Source: Erwinia sp. E_sp_B01_1
GTDB taxonomy: Bacteria; Pseudomonadota; Gammaproteobacteria; Enterobacterales; Enterobacteriaceae
DNA: 64,000 nucleotides
NCBI RefSeq assembly: GCF_036865545.1
Contig: NZ_CP142208.1
Location: forward strand, 3,844,001 to 3,908,000
Reading direction: 5' to 3'
The notes below the pieces were generated by a model. It was not told where the DNA came from, made no database searches, and saw only the letters and a list, made by a program, of their open reading frames with translations. Positions 10,851 to 20,174 of this stretch are shown piece by piece (position 1 is the first letter of the stretch; the number at the start of each line of letters is the position of its first letter). The translations under genes were made by a program, and so were the position numbers.

Positions 10851-12410
10851 ATGAACAAACCCGTGAACGACCCAGCTCTTTATATAAAAGTGCATGAAAA
10901 CGATAACGTGGCCATTGTGGTTAATAATAATGGTCTGGTGGCGGGAACCGAATTTCCGTGCGGACTGGTATTAAAAGAACATATCCCTCAGGGGCATAAA
11001 GTTGCCCTCAGTGATATTGCGAAAGGCGAAGATATTGTTCGCTATGGTGAAGTTATTGGTTATGCACTGCGTGATATTTTACGCGGTAGCTGGATTGATG
11101 AATCTCTGGTTGTGCTACCCGAAGCCCCGGAGCTTTCCAGCCTGCCACTTGCCAGCAATATCCCGCCAGATTTACCCCCGCTGGAAGGGTATACCTTCAA
11201 GGGTTACCGCAATGCCGATGGCAGCGTTGGCACCCGTAATCTGCTCGCCATTACCACCAGCGTTCACTGCGTGGCAGGCGTGGTTGATTACGTGGTGCGG
11301 ATTATTGAGCGCGAGCTGTTACCGAAGTACCCGAACGTCGATGGCGTTGTGGCGCTGAATCATTTGTATGGCTGTGGCGTGGCGATCAACGCACCCGCCG
11401 CCGTGGTGCCCATTCGCACCATCCACAATCTGGCGCTGAACGCGAATTTTGGCGGAGAGGTGATGGTGGTCGGGCTTGGCTGCGAAAAGCTTCAGCCGGA
11501 ACGCTTACTTGAAGGCACACCTGATGTGCAGACTATCTCTCTTGGCGAAGAAGATGTCGTACGGCTTCAGGATGAGAAGCACGTCGGTTTTGAATCGATG
11601 GTCAGCGATATCCTGCAGGTTGCGGAAAGGCATTTGCAGCGTCTGAACCAGCGCCAGCGCGAAACCGTACCGGCTGCCGAACTTATTGTGGGTATGCAGT
11701 GCGGGGGCAGTGATGCTTTTTCCGGCGTGACGGCAAACCCGGCAGTGGGCTTTGCTTCCGATCTGCTGGTACGCTGTGGGGCAACGGTGATGTTTTCTGA
11801 AGTCACCGAGGTGCGTGATGCCGTGCATTTGCTTACGCCTCGCGTTGCCAGCGAAGCCGTGGGAAAACGCCTGCTGGAAGAAATGGCCTGGTATGATGAT
11901 TACCTGAACATGGGGAAAACGGACCGCAGCGCCAATCCTTCGCCCGGCAACAAAAAGGGGGGTCTGGCTAACGTGGTGGAAAAAGCACTGGGTTCAATAG
12001 CCAAATCAGGCCGCAGCGCGATTGTTGAAGTGCTCTCTCCGGGCCAGCGTCCCACAAAACGCGGGCTGATTTATGCCGCTACTCCGGCCAGTGATTTTGT
12101 CTGCGGTACGCAGCAAATGGCTTCCGGGATTACGCTCCAGGTTTTCACCACGGGACGGGGAACACCTTATGGCCTGGCCGCCATTCCGGTGATTAAGATG
12201 GCAACCCGTAACGCGCTGGCTGACCGCTGGCACGATCTGATGGATATCAATGCGGGCACCATCGCTACCGGTGAAGAGAGTATCGAACAGGTTGGCTGGA
12301 GGTTGTTTGAACTGATTCTGGACATTGCCAGCGGAGAGAAGCAGACCTGGTCAGATCGCTGGGGCATCCACAATGCGCTGGCTGTTTTTAATCCTGCCCC
12401 GGTAACCTGA
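10851..12410 (+). CDS. garD: Galactarate dehydratase GarD
   Basis: GarD dehydrates galactarate (meso-galactaric acid) to 5-keto-4-deoxyglucarate, the intermediate shared with GudD. The 519 residues (E. coli 523) show the N-terminal SAF-type domain ([11 protein letters not shown] region, residues 15-90) followed by the UxaA/GarD catalytic domain. Conserved blocks include [12 protein letters not shown] near 125, [11 protein letters not shown] near 170, [12 protein letters not shown] near 285 and [17 protein letters not shown] near 410. The cysteines in these blocks are consistent with its metal-dependent enzyme family. The ribosome binding site before ATG 10851 is weak. It is transcribed away from gudP and completes the aldarate locus. 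Confidence 0.96.
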   Translation: MNKPVNDPALYIKVHENDNVAIVVNNNGLVAGTEFPCGLVLKEHIPQGHKVALSDIAKGEDIVRYGEVIGYALRDILRGSWIDESLVVLPEAPELSSLPLASNIPPDLPPLEGYTFKGYRNADGSVGTRNLLAITTSVHCVAGVVDYVVRIIERELLPKYPNVDGVVALNHLYGCGVAINAPAAVVPIRTIHNLALNANFGGEVMVVGLGCEKLQPERLLEGTPDVQTISLGEEDVVRLQDEKHVGFESMVSDILQVAERHLQRLNQRQRETVPAAELIVGMQCGGSDAFSGVTANPAVGFASDLLVRCGATVMFSEVTEVRDAVHLLTPRVASEAVGKRLLEEMAWYDDYLNMGKTDRSANPSPGNKKGGLANVVEKALGSIAKSGRSAIVEVLSPGQRPTKRGLIYAATPASDFVCGTQQMASGITLQVFTTGRGTPYGLAAIPVIKMATRNALADRWHDLMDINAGTIATGEESIEQVGWRLFELILDIASGEKQTWSDRWGIHNALAVFNPAPVT

Positions 12411-12431
12411 TCCTCACCTGTCACCGCCAGG

Positions 12432-12473
12432 CGAGCGCACCTCAGAAGCAAGCATAATGCTGAGATGCGCTCG
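12432..12473. terminator. Hairpin downstream of garD
   Basis: A 14-bp stem with one mismatch (CGAGCGCACCTCAG and CTGAGATGCGCTCG, 14-nt loop) begins 22 bp after the garD stop. It lies between convergent garD and yqcA. There is no T-tract, so it may be a rho-assisted end or an RNA-stabilising stem. Confidence 0.5.
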
Positions 12474-12595
12474 TGCCATCGCTAAACCAGCAAACAGGCT
12501 GAGACCAGATCGCGCCTGCCTGTTCAGCAAACTGGCTGAATGAATGAAACCACCTCGAGCCAGCGCTGCGCCTGCCGACGGAAAAAGCGACGCGC

Positions 12596-13045
12596 TCAGC
12601 TGAGATTCTTAGCCCACTCCTCTACCCAGGGAGACGCGATCTCTTCAGGCTCCGGGTTTTCGGCAGCATCAATCATCAATACCTCGCCAATCCGTTGCGC
12701 GCTGTGCTCCTGAAGCAGGGCATCAAACTTTTTGCCTCCGCCACAAAAATCATCATAGCTACTGTCGCCCAGCGCAATCACGCCGTAATGCAGCGCTGGC
12801 TGGTGGCCGAGCTTATCCTTAATGGCATGAAACAGCGGCGCGATGCTGTCCGGTAAATCGCCCTGCCCGGTCGTGGAGGTGATGATCAGAGCCACCTGGT
12901 CAGCATAGCGTTGCCAGTCATCCAGCGTTGGATCTTCGAAGATTTTGACCTGGTGCCCCAGATCGGCCAGTAAAGGCTCTGCCTCTTCTGCCACTAACAG
13001 CGCGTTTCCGTAAACGGTGCCAACAAAAATTCCCACCTGAGCCAT
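12596..13045 (-). CDS. yqcA: Flavodoxin YqcA
   Basis: YqcA is a short-chain flavodoxin (MioC-like), a cytoplasmic FMN-binding electron carrier whose physiological partner is not settled. The FMN phosphate loop [15 protein letters not shown] starts near residue 8. The flavin-contacting segments [12 protein letters not shown] near 58 and [14 protein letters not shown] near 92 are present. The frame opens at 13057, but the ATG at 13045 has GGAG 7 nt upstream and gives 149 residues, the E. coli length. It is followed upstream by truC and yqcC in the same direction, as in E. coli. Confidence 0.93.
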   Translation of the reverse strand: MAQVGIFVGTVYGNALLVAEEAEPLLADLGHQVKIFEDPTLDDWQRYADQVALIITSTTGQGDLPDSIAPLFHAIKDKLGHQPALHYGVIALGDSSYDDFCGGGKKFDALLQEHSAQRIGEVLMIDAAENPEPEEIASPWVEEWAKNLS

Positions 13046-13066
13046 GCTTTTCTCCATTCCTGGCGC

Positions 13067-13846
13067 TTAATCTGAAGCCCTATCCTGAGGGTTCGCCGCG
13101 ACAAACTCAACCCTGGGAATATCAGGGAGAGACTGCTCCCAGCCAAAGGTCGTCATACAGCCCTGCCAGATCGGATCCAGGCCGGCCCGCAGCGTTAAAG
13201 GTTCGCCAGTCATGGGATGCGACAGGGTCAGTTCGCTGGCATGGAGCATCAGGCGCTTCATGCCGAAATGGGCTGCTGCACTGCGGTTCTGCTTGAGATC
13301 GCCGTGGGCGCTGTCGCCAATAATAGGATGGCGAAGATGGCGCAGGTGCCTGCGCAACTGGTGTTTACGGCCGGTTTCGGGCTTCAGCTCAACCAGACTG
13401 AAACGTGAACTTTCATAGCGACTTACCGCCACCGGCAGTTCAGCTTTGGCCAGGGCTTTCCAGTGCGTTACCGCAGGTTGTGCCGCTTTTTCCGGATTGC
13501 TGAATTTATCAGCGATCTTATCCAGCTCCTCGGTCAGCGCATAGTCCAGGGTATCTTCCCCTTCCAGCCAGCCCCTGACCACCGCATGATAGGTTTTTTG
13601 CAGAGCATGCTGTTCAAACTGCTGCGACAGCAGCCGGGCAACTTCGCTTGATAAGGCCAGCAGCAGCACGCCTGAAGTGGGGCGATCGAGACGATGCACG
13701 GTAAAAACATGCTGGCCAATCTGATCGCGCAGCGTTTGCATCACAAAGACGGTTTCATGGCGATCGAGCCAGCTACGGTGCACCAGCCATCCGGCAGGTT
13801 TATTGACGGCTATCAGCCACTGGTCCTGATAAATAATTTCCAGCAT
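13067..13846 (-). CDS. truC: tRNA pseudouridine(65) synthase TruC
   Basis: TruC isomerises uridine 65 of tRNA(Ile) and tRNA(Asp) to pseudouridine. It belongs to the RluA/RsuA family. The 259 residues carry the catalytic motif HRLDRPTSGVLLLA with the nucleophile Asp54. The motif KPETGRKHQLRRHLRHL near residue 175 and the C-terminal LHASELTL block are also typical. The start codon shares one base with the yqcC stop (TAATG), which indicates coupling within the yqcC-truC-yqcA operon. Confidence 0.95.
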   Translation of the reverse strand: MLEIIYQDQWLIAVNKPAGWLVHRSWLDRHETVFVMQTLRDQIGQHVFTVHRLDRPTSGVLLLALSSEVARLLSQQFEQHALQKTYHAVVRGWLEGEDTLDYALTEELDKIADKFSNPEKAAQPAVTHWKALAKAELPVAVSRYESSRFSLVELKPETGRKHQLRRHLRHLRHPIIGDSAHGDLKQNRSAAAHFGMKRLMLHASELTLSHPMTGEPLTLRAGLDPIWQGCMTTFGWEQSLPDIPRVEFVAANPQDRASD

Positions 13847-14172
13847 TAATTGTCATGCTCAAACAGATCGTCAAACTGCTTCAGGGCCTGCAGCAAGGGC
13901 TCGCGTCCGGGCAGGTCCGCTTCAAGCGCGATTTCATAATAGGGGGCGATGGCCAGCTTTACCGGCAAGGGCGCACCCGCATCCAGCAAGGCCTGCATTC
14001 GGGGCAGGAAGACCCACTGCAGCCATTCCAGCGGGGCCAGGGTATTCATGCAGAACGGTTCCTGGCTGTTAAACGCTTCGCTGTCTGGTGCGCAGGACTG
14101 CCACAGCCCTGCCTTCCTGACTTGTTGTTCAATCGCCTGAAGGCGATGCAAAACCTGTGTTTCGCGGCTCAT
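13846..14172 (-). CDS. yqcC: YqcC family protein (DUF446)
   Basis: This is a small cytoplasmic protein of 108 residues resembling E. coli YqcC. Conserved features are the N-terminal helix (VLHRLQAIEQQVRKAGLW), the segment PFCMNTLAPLEWLQWVFLPR and an acidic C-terminus. No enzymatic motif is seen and the function is not established. It lies directly upstream of truC with a one-base overlap. The csrB gene ends 75 bp upstream, pointing the same way. Confidence 0.9.
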   Translation of the reverse strand: MSRETQVLHRLQAIEQQVRKAGLWQSCAPDSEAFNSQEPFCMNTLAPLEWLQWVFLPRMQALLDAGAPLPVKLAIAPYYEIALEADLPGREPLLQALKQFDDLFEHDN

Positions 14173-14246
14173 TGAAAATCCCCGTTATGCCGTTTTCAAA
14201 AGTCCGCAAGCATACCACCGGCACGCGGTCCTGGGAAAAGTATGCA

Positions 14247-14552
14247 TAAAAAAAGGAGCACTGTATAAACAGTGCTCCCGGTTCGTTTGCAGCTATCCCG
14301 CCACGCTTATGCTCCCTGCTCGTCCGTGATAACTTTGTCCTGGAGTTTTCCCTTCAAATCACCTTACTGGTGTTGTCCCTGGCGTCCTGCTCGCTGTCTT
14401 CAATGACGGCTGTCTTTCTCCATCCTGGAGGTGTCCCTTATCTCATCCTGAGACATCCCTGATCTTCATCCTGAAGACTTTCCCTGCATCCTCGTCCCGA
14501 GGTGTCCTGACTCATTCCATAAGCCACAGAATCCGTTCCGATGCAGGTATTC
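14247..14552 (-). ncRNA. csrB: CsrB small RNA (CsrA antagonist)
   Basis: CsrB binds and sequesters the translational regulator CsrA through many GGA-containing hairpins. Read on the minus strand, this stretch has about 20 GGA motifs, several as CAGGATG in short hairpin loops (for example TCTTCAGGATGAAGA, TCTCAGGATGAGA, CTCCAGGATGGAG). Its 3' end, CGAACCGGGAGCACTG followed by the terminator stem, matches the end of E. coli csrB as I recall it. Position between yqcC and syd is the same as in E. coli. The 5' end is an estimate: a TATGAT at 14567-14562 (minus) is the likely -10, with no good -35, as expected for an activator-dependent promoter. About 305 nt, shorter than the 369 nt of E. coli. 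Confidence 0.9.
14248..14279 (-). terminator. Rho-independent terminator of csrB
   Basis: On the minus strand a 9-bp stem (GGAGCACTG, loop TTTATA, CAGTGCTCC) is followed by seven T residues. It ends csrB ahead of yqcC. Confidence 0.93.
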
Positions 14553-14711
14553 TGCAGGATTATCATAAGCAAACAATATGGCGAAGACTGAAAAGTGAGT
14601 CTTAAAAGCCAGCAAAGCGGATTCTCTGTATGCAACTTATTGATTTTAAAAAGAGCATAAAAATAACCTTATCTTATTAAAGGTTACTTTCTGGCGATCT
14701 CCTACAGCTTT

Positions 14712-14729
14712 TGTACGACATCTCTCACA
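14712..14729 (-). promoter_or_regulatory. Candidate UvrY binding box upstream of csrB
   Basis: Read on the minus strand the site is TGTGAGAGATGTCGTACA, an imperfect 18-bp inverted repeat. It differs at few positions from the GacA/UvrY box (TGTAAGAGATCTCTTACA type). It lies about 165-180 bp upstream of the estimated csrB start, a distance like that of the distal UvrY site in E. coli. A weaker half-matching site (TGTAGGAGATCGCCAGAA) follows at 14706-14689. The role is inferred from position and match. Confidence 0.65.
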
Positions 14730-14735
14730 GCGATA

Positions 14736-15299
14736 TCAGCGTCTGTACTCTACCGGCAGCGATACCTGAAGCTCACCGATAAATTGTTCAAGGTCTGGTG
14801 CCAGCACGGTGCGTTTTTTTGTACCCAACTGCTCCAGAACCACTTCTCCGCTTAAATTGCAGACCGAAATCACTTCCAGTTCAGATTCTGTGGTGGCGAT
14901 AAACAGAGTTGGCGACTGTTTTAACCGGCGTTTCATCACCAGATGACCAATGAGATTTTCCTGTACGCGTAGAAAGTCTTCCTCACTCCACGTTTGCAGC
15001 AGCGTACAGGCCTGGCCACCAAAGGTTGCTGTCATATCGCCAGCGAACTGCGTGCTGTACCAGGCTACGACAGAGGGCTGGATACGAAATTCGATCGCAC
15101 GCTCTACCGCTTCCAGGTTTTGCGCAAGGGTGAAAGGTTGTGGCAGCCAGAAGACCTCGTCCTCCCCACTTTCCTGTACGCAGGGGGACGGGACACCGAG
15201 CAGCTCGCGGCTGGCCGGGGGGTGGCCGCATTCGCGGATCCAGTCGTCACAATATTTTTGGGTAAAATCCGTCAATGCACGGGTGGTTTCTTCAATCAT
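14736..15299 (-). CDS. syd: SecY-interacting protein Syd
   Basis: Syd is a peripheral inner-membrane protein that binds SecY and checks the integrity of SecYEG translocons. The 187 residues (E. coli 181) retain the blocks LLGVPSPC near 33, WLPQPF near 51, STQFAGDM near 81, [20 protein letters not shown] near 98 and [21 protein letters not shown] near 135. It is divergent from queF with an 86-bp gap. Its stop lies next to the UvrY-box region of csrB, so csrB control elements abut or overlap its 3' end. Confidence 0.95.
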   Translation of the reverse strand: MIEETTRALTDFTQKYCDDWIRECGHPPASRELLGVPSPCVQESGEDEVFWLPQPFTLAQNLEAVERAIEFRIQPSVVAWYSTQFAGDMTATFGGQACTLLQTWSEEDFLRVQENLIGHLVMKRRLKQSPTLFIATTESELEVISVCNLSGEVVLEQLGTKKRTVLAPDLEQFIGELQVSLPVEYRR

Positions 15300-15385
15300 T
15301 CTTTTTTCACTCTCTGTAGCCTGAGTTACACTAGGGCTATCTGCACTATGTACTGTCGGCCATTGCAGGCCATAAGGTAATTACG

Positions 15386-16231
15386 ATGTCTTCGAAGGAT
15401 CCGCATCAGGCATTAACTGACCTGACACTGGGAAAACCCACAGAGTACCACGATAAGTATCAACCCTCTTTACTGCAAGCCGTTCCGCGCAGCATGAACC
15501 GGGAACCGCTGGGGCTTTTTCCTGATAACCTGCCTTTTCACGGCGGCGATATCTGGACGCTCTACGAGCTCTCATGGCTGAATGAAAAAGGGTTGCCTCA
15601 GGTCGCTGTCGGTGAAGTTACCCTGAATGCGAACAGCCATAATCTGATTGAATCCAAAAGCTTTAAGCTTTATCTCAACAGTTTTAACCAGACGAAATTC
15701 ACTGACTGGGGCGATGTCCGGGCCACGCTGGAGCGCGACCTCAGCGCCTGTGCCCAGGGTGAAGTCAGCGTTGCGCTGTTCCGGCTTCAGGAAGTGGAAG
15801 GCCAGCCGATTGGCCATTTTGCCGGTTACTGCATTGATGAACAGGATATCGAAATCGATAACTACCAGTTCACTACCGATTATCTGGAAAATGCCACACA
15901 GGCTGAAATTGTGGAAGAGCAGTTGGTCAGCCACCTGTTGAAATCCAACTGCCTGATCACCAATCAGCCGGACTGGGGCTCCGTACAGATTAGCTACCGT
16001 GGCCCGCGCATCCAGCGGGAAGCTCTGCTACGTTATCTGGTCTCTTTCCGCCACCACAACGAATTCCATGAGCAGTGCGTGGAGCGTATCTTCAACGACA
16101 TCCTGCGCTTCTGTAAGCCAGAGCAGTTGAGCGTTTATGCGCGCTACACTCGTCGGGGAGGGCTGGATATTAATCCCTGGCGCAGCAACGGTAATTTCAG
16201 ACCTGGCCATTCCCGCCTCGTCCGTCAGTAA
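15386..16231 (+). CDS. queF: NADPH-dependent 7-cyano-7-deazaguanine reductase QueF
   Basis: QueF reduces the nitrile preQ0 to the amine preQ1, the last free-base step of queuosine synthesis. The protein is the long (type II, YqcD-like) form of 281 residues, with two tandem T-fold modules. The catalytic nucleophile Cys189 and acid Asp196 lie in [12 protein letters not shown]. The NADPH motif region [11 protein letters not shown] is near residue 222. The ATG at 15386 follows AAGGTAATTACG. It is monocistronic to the eye and divergent from syd. Confidence 0.97.
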   Translation: MSSKDPHQALTDLTLGKPTEYHDKYQPSLLQAVPRSMNREPLGLFPDNLPFHGGDIWTLYELSWLNEKGLPQVAVGEVTLNANSHNLIESKSFKLYLNSFNQTKFTDWGDVRATLERDLSACAQGEVSVALFRLQEVEGQPIGHFAGYCIDEQDIEIDNYQFTTDYLENATQAEIVEEQLVSHLLKSNCLITNQPDWGSVQISYRGPRIQREALLRYLVSFRHHNEFHEQCVERIFNDILRFCKPEQLSVYARYTRRGGLDINPWRSNGNFRPGHSRLVRQ

Positions 16232-16272
16232 TCCCCTCTTTTGCGCGTCACGCCGCATAAGCAAAGCGGGAG

Positions 16273-16409
16273 GCCTTGTTAAATCCCCGCAGACAAGGCT
16301 ACTCTGGTGTGGGCGCAGGTAACCACCTGGCCCAGGGAATTTCCTCTCCCCGGCAGGTAAGTTGCCCCGCAGCGGGCCTGCCCAGGAGTGACTACCACCC
16401 GGATGGGTG
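16273..16409 (+). promoter_or_regulatory. Structured 5' leader of ppnN (four predicted stems)
   Basis: Between queF and ppnN lie four consecutive inverted repeats. Stem A is GCCTTGT (16273-16279) with ACAAGGC (16293-16299). Stem B is CAGGT-aacc-ACCTG (16316-16329). Stem C is GGCAGG (16352-16357) with CCTGCC (16377-16382), enclosing an inner CCCG/CGGG stem. Stem D is CACCC-ggat-GGGTG (16396-16409), ending just before the AAAGGAG ribosome binding site of ppnN at 16411. The word GCAGGTAA occurs twice. The arrangement suggests a cis-regulatory RNA, but I recognise no known riboswitch class. Stem A could instead belong to queF termination. Confidence 0.4.
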
Positions 16410-16422
16410 TAAAGGAGTTAAT

Positions 16423-17787
16423 TTGATTACACATGTCAGCCCCTTAGGCTCAATGGACCTGCTGTCTCAACTGGAAGTCGATATGCTGAAGCAGACCGCC
16501 AGCAGCGACCTTTACCAGCTGTTTCGCAACTGTTCTCTTGCCGTACTTAACTCCGGAAGTCAGACCGACAGTAGCCAGGAACTGCTCTCCCGCTTTGAAA
16601 ATTTTGCTATCAACGTGCTGCGCCGTGAGCGTGGCGTAAAGCTGGAGCTGATTAATCCGCCGGAAGAAGCTTTTGTTGATGGCCGGATCATTCGCTCCCT
16701 GCAGGCCAACCTGTTTGCGGTGCTGCGCGATATTCTGTTTGTTAACGGCCAGATTGACAGTGCCGGGCGCTTTCAGCACCTGAACATCGAAGACTCCGTA
16801 CATATCAGCAACCTGGTATTCTCCATTCTGCGTAACGCCCGTGCGCTGCACATTGGTGAAGAGCCGAACACCGTAGTGTGCTGGGGCGGTCACTCAATCA
16901 ATGCTGTGGAATATCAGTATTGCCGCAACGTTGGATCGCAACTTGGCCTGCGTGAGCTGAACATCTGCACAGGATGCGGGCCAGGCGTTATGGAAGCACC
17001 AATGAAAGGCGCTGCCGTAGGCCACGCGCAGCAACGGTATAAAGAAGGCCGGTTTATCGGGCTGACAGAGCCGTCGATCATCGCTGCTGAGCCGCCTAAT
17101 CCGCTGGTCAATGAACTGATCATCATGCCGGATATCGAAAAGCGCCTGGAAGCCTTTGTGCGTATCGCGCACGGCATCATTATCTTCCCTGGCGGTGTGG
17201 GTACGGCTGAAGAACTGCTCTACCTGCTGGGCATTCTGATGAGTCCGCACAATCAGGATCAGGTGTTGCCGCTAATCCTGACCGGCCCCAAAGAGAGCGC
17301 CGACTATTTCCATGTGCTGGATGAGTTCATCGTCAGCACGCTGGGTGAAGCTGCACGCCAGCACTACACCATCATTATTGATGATGCAGCGGAAGTGGCG
17401 CGCCAGATGAAAAAAGCCATGCCTCAGGTGAAAGAGTACCGGCGTGAAACCGGCGATGCCTACAGTTTCAACTGGTCGATTCGCATCGATAAGGATCTGC
17501 AGGTGCCGTTTATGCCCACTCACGAAAATATGGCAAACCTTAATCTTCATCCTGACCAGCCTGCCGAAAAGCTGGCTGCCTCGCTGCGCCGGGCCTTCTC
17601 AGGTATTGTCGCCGGTAATGTTAAGGATGTGGGGATCAAAGCGATCAAAGAGAAAGGTCCATACAAACTGCACGGCGATCCGGAAATAATGCGCCGCATG
17701 GATGACTTGTTACAGGGATTTGTGGCTCAACACCGTATGAAGCTGCCGGGAACGGCTTACATCCCCTGCTACGAAATCATAAAATAA
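16423..17787 (+). CDS. ppnN: Pyrimidine/purine nucleotide 5'-monophosphate nucleosidase PpnN
   Basis: PpnN (YgdH) hydrolyses nucleoside monophosphates to base and ribose 5-phosphate, and in E. coli is stimulated by (p)ppGpp. The protein is a long LOG-type lysine-decarboxylase-like fold of 454 residues, identical in length to E. coli. The motifs are [16 protein letters not shown] near residue 185 and [18 protein letters not shown] near residue 252. The frame is open further upstream, but TTG at 16423 is chosen because AAAGGAG lies 5 nt before it and the product then starts like E. coli ([11 protein letters not shown]). The TTG start and the structured leader suggest translational tuning. Confidence 0.95.
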   Translation: MITHVSPLGSMDLLSQLEVDMLKQTASSDLYQLFRNCSLAVLNSGSQTDSSQELLSRFENFAINVLRRERGVKLELINPPEEAFVDGRIIRSLQANLFAVLRDILFVNGQIDSAGRFQHLNIEDSVHISNLVFSILRNARALHIGEEPNTVVCWGGHSINAVEYQYCRNVGSQLGLRELNICTGCGPGVMEAPMKGAAVGHAQQRYKEGRFIGLTEPSIIAAEPPNPLVNELIIMPDIEKRLEAFVRIAHGIIIFPGGVGTAEELLYLLGILMSPHNQDQVLPLILTGPKESADYFHVLDEFIVSTLGEAARQHYTIIIDDAAEVARQMKKAMPQVKEYRRETGDAYSFNWSIRIDKDLQVPFMPTHENMANLNLHPDQPAEKLAASLRRAFSGIVAGNVKDVGIKAIKEKGPYKLHGDPEIMRRMDDLLQGFVAQHRMKLPGTAYIPCYEIIK

Positions 17788-17795
17788 TCTTCAGC

Positions 17796-17819
17796 CGGAG
17801 CGGCTCCCGTGTCGCTCCG
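17796..17819. terminator. Hairpin between ppnN and xni
   Basis: CGGAGCG (17796-17802) pairs with CGCTCCG (17813-17819) across a 10-nt loop, 9 bp after the ppnN stop. The next bases are CTTTCG, so there is no T-tract. It may attenuate read-through into xni or protect the ppnN 3' end. Confidence 0.4.
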
Positions 17820-17833
17820 CTTTCGTGGTAATT

Positions 17834-18595
17834 ATGACTATTCATTTACTGATTGTTGATGCCCTCAATCTGATCCGCCGTATCCACGCTGTGCAGGGTT
17901 CCCCCTGCCAGGAAACCTGCGTCCACGCGCTCCAGCAACTCATCCGCCACAGTACCCCCACTCATGCCGTGGCGGTCTTTGACGATGATGAACGCCACGA
18001 AGGCTGGCGACATCAACTGTTACCGGGTTACAAAGCGGGGCGCTCGCCGATGCCGGAGAATCTGCATGACGAAATGCCGTTGCTGCGGACCGCGTTTGAA
18101 GCGGCTGGCGTGGCCTGCTGGCAGGCAGCCGGAGAAGAAGCGGACGATCTTGCCGCAACGCTGGCCGCCAAAGTGGCCGCTGGTGGCCACCAGGCTACCA
18201 TCGTCTCTACCGATAAGGGTTACTGCCAGCTACTGGCACCGTCGATTCAAATCCGCGACTACTTTCAGAAACGCTGGCTGGATATGCCCTTTATTGAGGC
18301 CGAATTTGGCGTTAAGCCATCACAACTGACGGATTACTGGGGGCTGGCGGGGATTAGCAGCAGTAAAATTCCCGGCGTTGCCGGAATTGGCGCCAAAAGC
18401 GCGGCAGAATTACTGCAGGAATTTGGCTCGCTTGAGGCCATTTATCAGCAGCTCGCTGCGGTGCCACCGAAGTGGCAGAAGAAGCTCAGCGAGCATCGGG
18501 AGATGGCGCAGATTTGCAGGCAGGTCGCCACGCTGAAGACAGACCTGCTGCTGGAGGGCAACCTCAGGGAGTTAAGGCTGCCCGATCGTCCCTGA
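17834..18595 (+). CDS. xni: Flap endonuclease Xni (ExoIX, YgdG)
   Basis: Xni is a 5'-nuclease-family flap endonuclease related to the N-terminal domain of DNA polymerase I. Landmarks are [18 protein letters not shown] at the N-terminus, [14 protein letters not shown] near residue 45, the acidic cluster [12 protein letters not shown] near 100 and [10 protein letters not shown] near 125. The helix-hairpin-helix [18 protein letters not shown] follows near 175. ATG 17834 gives 253 residues against 251 in E. coli; an in-frame GTG at 17825 is possible, and the ribosome binding site is weak for both. It is convergent with rlmM, with only 25 bp between the stops. Confidence 0.94.
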   Translation: MTIHLLIVDALNLIRRIHAVQGSPCQETCVHALQQLIRHSTPTHAVAVFDDDERHEGWRHQLLPGYKAGRSPMPENLHDEMPLLRTAFEAAGVACWQAAGEEADDLAATLAAKVAAGGHQATIVSTDKGYCQLLAPSIQIRDYFQKRWLDMPFIEAEFGVKPSQLTDYWGLAGISSSKIPGVAGIGAKSAAELLQEFGSLEAIYQQLAAVPPKWQKKLSEHREMAQICRQVATLKTDLLLEGNLRELRLPDRP

Positions 18596-18620
18596 AGGCA
18601 TACCCGGTTTAAGCGGCTGA

Positions 18621-19721
18621 CTAGCGTTCGTCGCGGCGTCCTGGCGTTGCACTCCAGATCCGGCGGATGTGCACCGTGACTTCCTCACGATCGTGGTAGA
18701 GCTGGCGCGCCTGAATCTGAGCATTGATGCCGTTAGCCTTGAGCTTTTCATCAATCATCGCCAGGTTCTGCGACACTTCCTCATAACGCTTTTTCATCGG
18801 CAGCTTGAGGTTAAAGATCGCCTCTCGTGCCCAGCCATTCACCAGCCAGTCTGCCATCAGGTTTGCCACCCTTACCGGTTTTTCTACCATATCGCAGACT
18901 ACCCAGTAGATATTGCTGCGCGTAGGACGGTATTTAAAGCCATCTTCACGGTGGTGGAAAACCTGCCCGGTATCCATCAGGCTTGGGGCCATAGGGCCAT
19001 TGTCCACGGCGTGAACCATCATGCTGCGTTGCACCAGCTGATACGTCCATCCTCCCGGACAGGCTCCCAGATCGACGGCAAACATGCCGCTGCCCAGACG
19101 CTCATCCCACTCCTCCGCAGGAATAAAGACATGGAATGCCTCTTCCAGTTTAAGCGTTGAGCGGCTTGGCGCATCGGAAGGAAATTTCAGGCGGGGAATG
19201 CCCATAAAGAACGGCGAGTTGTTCTGCGGCAGAGAGTAGCCAACGTAGCAGTAGCCCGGCGCAATAAAGAACACATGCACCACAGGACGCTTGTTAGTCT
19301 CGTATTTCAGCAGAATACCTGCCGAGCGCAGGCTTGACCGCAGCGGCACGGTGAATTTTCGGCAGAACTTAAGCAGCTCTTTGCTCTCGTTGGTGTCCGG
19401 TACTTCAACACGCAGCTCGCCGCCCTTCTCAACGAAGCCGGTCAGCATGCCCGTTACCGGCGTTACGCGGTCTTCCTGTGGAAGATCGCGCAGTAGTTCG
19501 CCCACCACGATCATCTGGCGTGAGAAAATCAACTCGCTGAAAGGCAGCTCAGCGATCAGCTTCTCCGCTTCTTCCGCCTGATAGCACTCAAAAAGCACAT
19601 AGCCTGAGTCCTCTTTAACGCGCGCAAACCCGAACACTTCGCGGGCTGCGGCTTTAGCGGTAATCTCTGCCGCACACTCTTTCTCAAATCCCTGGCGGCA
19701 ATAGAGTAATACTTTATTCAT
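18621..19721 (-). CDS. rlmM: 23S rRNA 2'-O-ribose C2498 methyltransferase RlmM
   Basis: RlmM methylates the ribose of C2498 in 23S rRNA using SAM. The 366 residues equal the E. coli length. It has an N-terminal THUMP-type domain ([19 protein letters not shown] onward) and a Rossmann methyltransferase domain with the SAM motif [14 protein letters not shown] near residue 222. The catalytic block [12 protein letters not shown] is near residue 305. In the given sequence this frame runs on without a stop into the upstream ygdD frame, producing an apparent 503-residue fusion. That is best explained by a missing base at 19734-19739. The natural start is the ATG at 19721. Confidence 0.95.
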   Translation of the reverse strand: MNKVLLYCRQGFEKECAAEITAKAAAREVFGFARVKEDSGYVLFECYQAEEAEKLIAELPFSELIFSRQMIVVGELLRDLPQEDRVTPVTGMLTGFVEKGGELRVEVPDTNESKELLKFCRKFTVPLRSSLRSAGILLKYETNKRPVVHVFFIAPGYCYVGYSLPQNNSPFFMGIPRLKFPSDAPSRSTLKLEEAFHVFIPAEEWDERLGSGMFAVDLGACPGGWTYQLVQRSMMVHAVDNGPMAPSLMDTGQVFHHREDGFKYRPTRSNIYWVVCDMVEKPVRVANLMADWLVNGWAREAIFNLKLPMKKRYEEVSQNLAMIDEKLKANGINAQIQARQLYHDREEVTVHIRRIWSATPGRRDER

Positions 19722-20108
19722 GGCGTTCTGCCCTTTTTTCAGACGCAGCGCGCCAATCAACATCAAAACCCAGCCAGCAAGGAAGCAGGTGCCTCCCACC
19801 GGCGTTATATAAACCCACAGCTTAAGGTGGGAGAGCGCAAGGCAATACAGACTGCCGCTGAACAACACCGTTCCCAGCGCCATCAGCGCACTGCTCCAGT
19901 AAAACCAGATATTGGCCCGGCGCAGCATCGCGGCGGCCATACCCAGGATCGCCAGCGTGTGAAAAGCCTGATAATCCAGGCCGGTTTTCATCCACGCCAT
20001 TTCGCCCGGCCCCAGCGACTTACTCAGCACGTGGGCGCCAAAGGCACCCAGCATGACATAGACAAACCCGCTTATTGCTGAAAAAATCAGCATCGCACGA
20101 CTCGACAT
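19714..20108 (-). CDS. ygdD: DUF423 inner-membrane protein YgdD (frame disturbed near its 3' end)
   Basis: YgdD is a small inner-membrane protein of the DUF423 family with about four membrane segments and no settled function. It starts at ATG 20108 ([14 protein letters not shown]), with GAGGA 8 nt upstream. As sequenced, six T (19734-19739) keep the frame in register with rlmM and no stop separates them. With a seventh T, YgdD would end LRLKKRAERHE at a TAA (19716-19714) inside ATGAATAA, overlapping the rlmM start exactly as I recall in E. coli. The coordinates given assume that correction. Confidence 0.88.
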
Positions 20109-20174
20109 TTCCTTTATCCTCAGGGGTAACACGCGCCGCCCTCAGGCCACGCGTCGAAATAAGTTTCATCTCTC

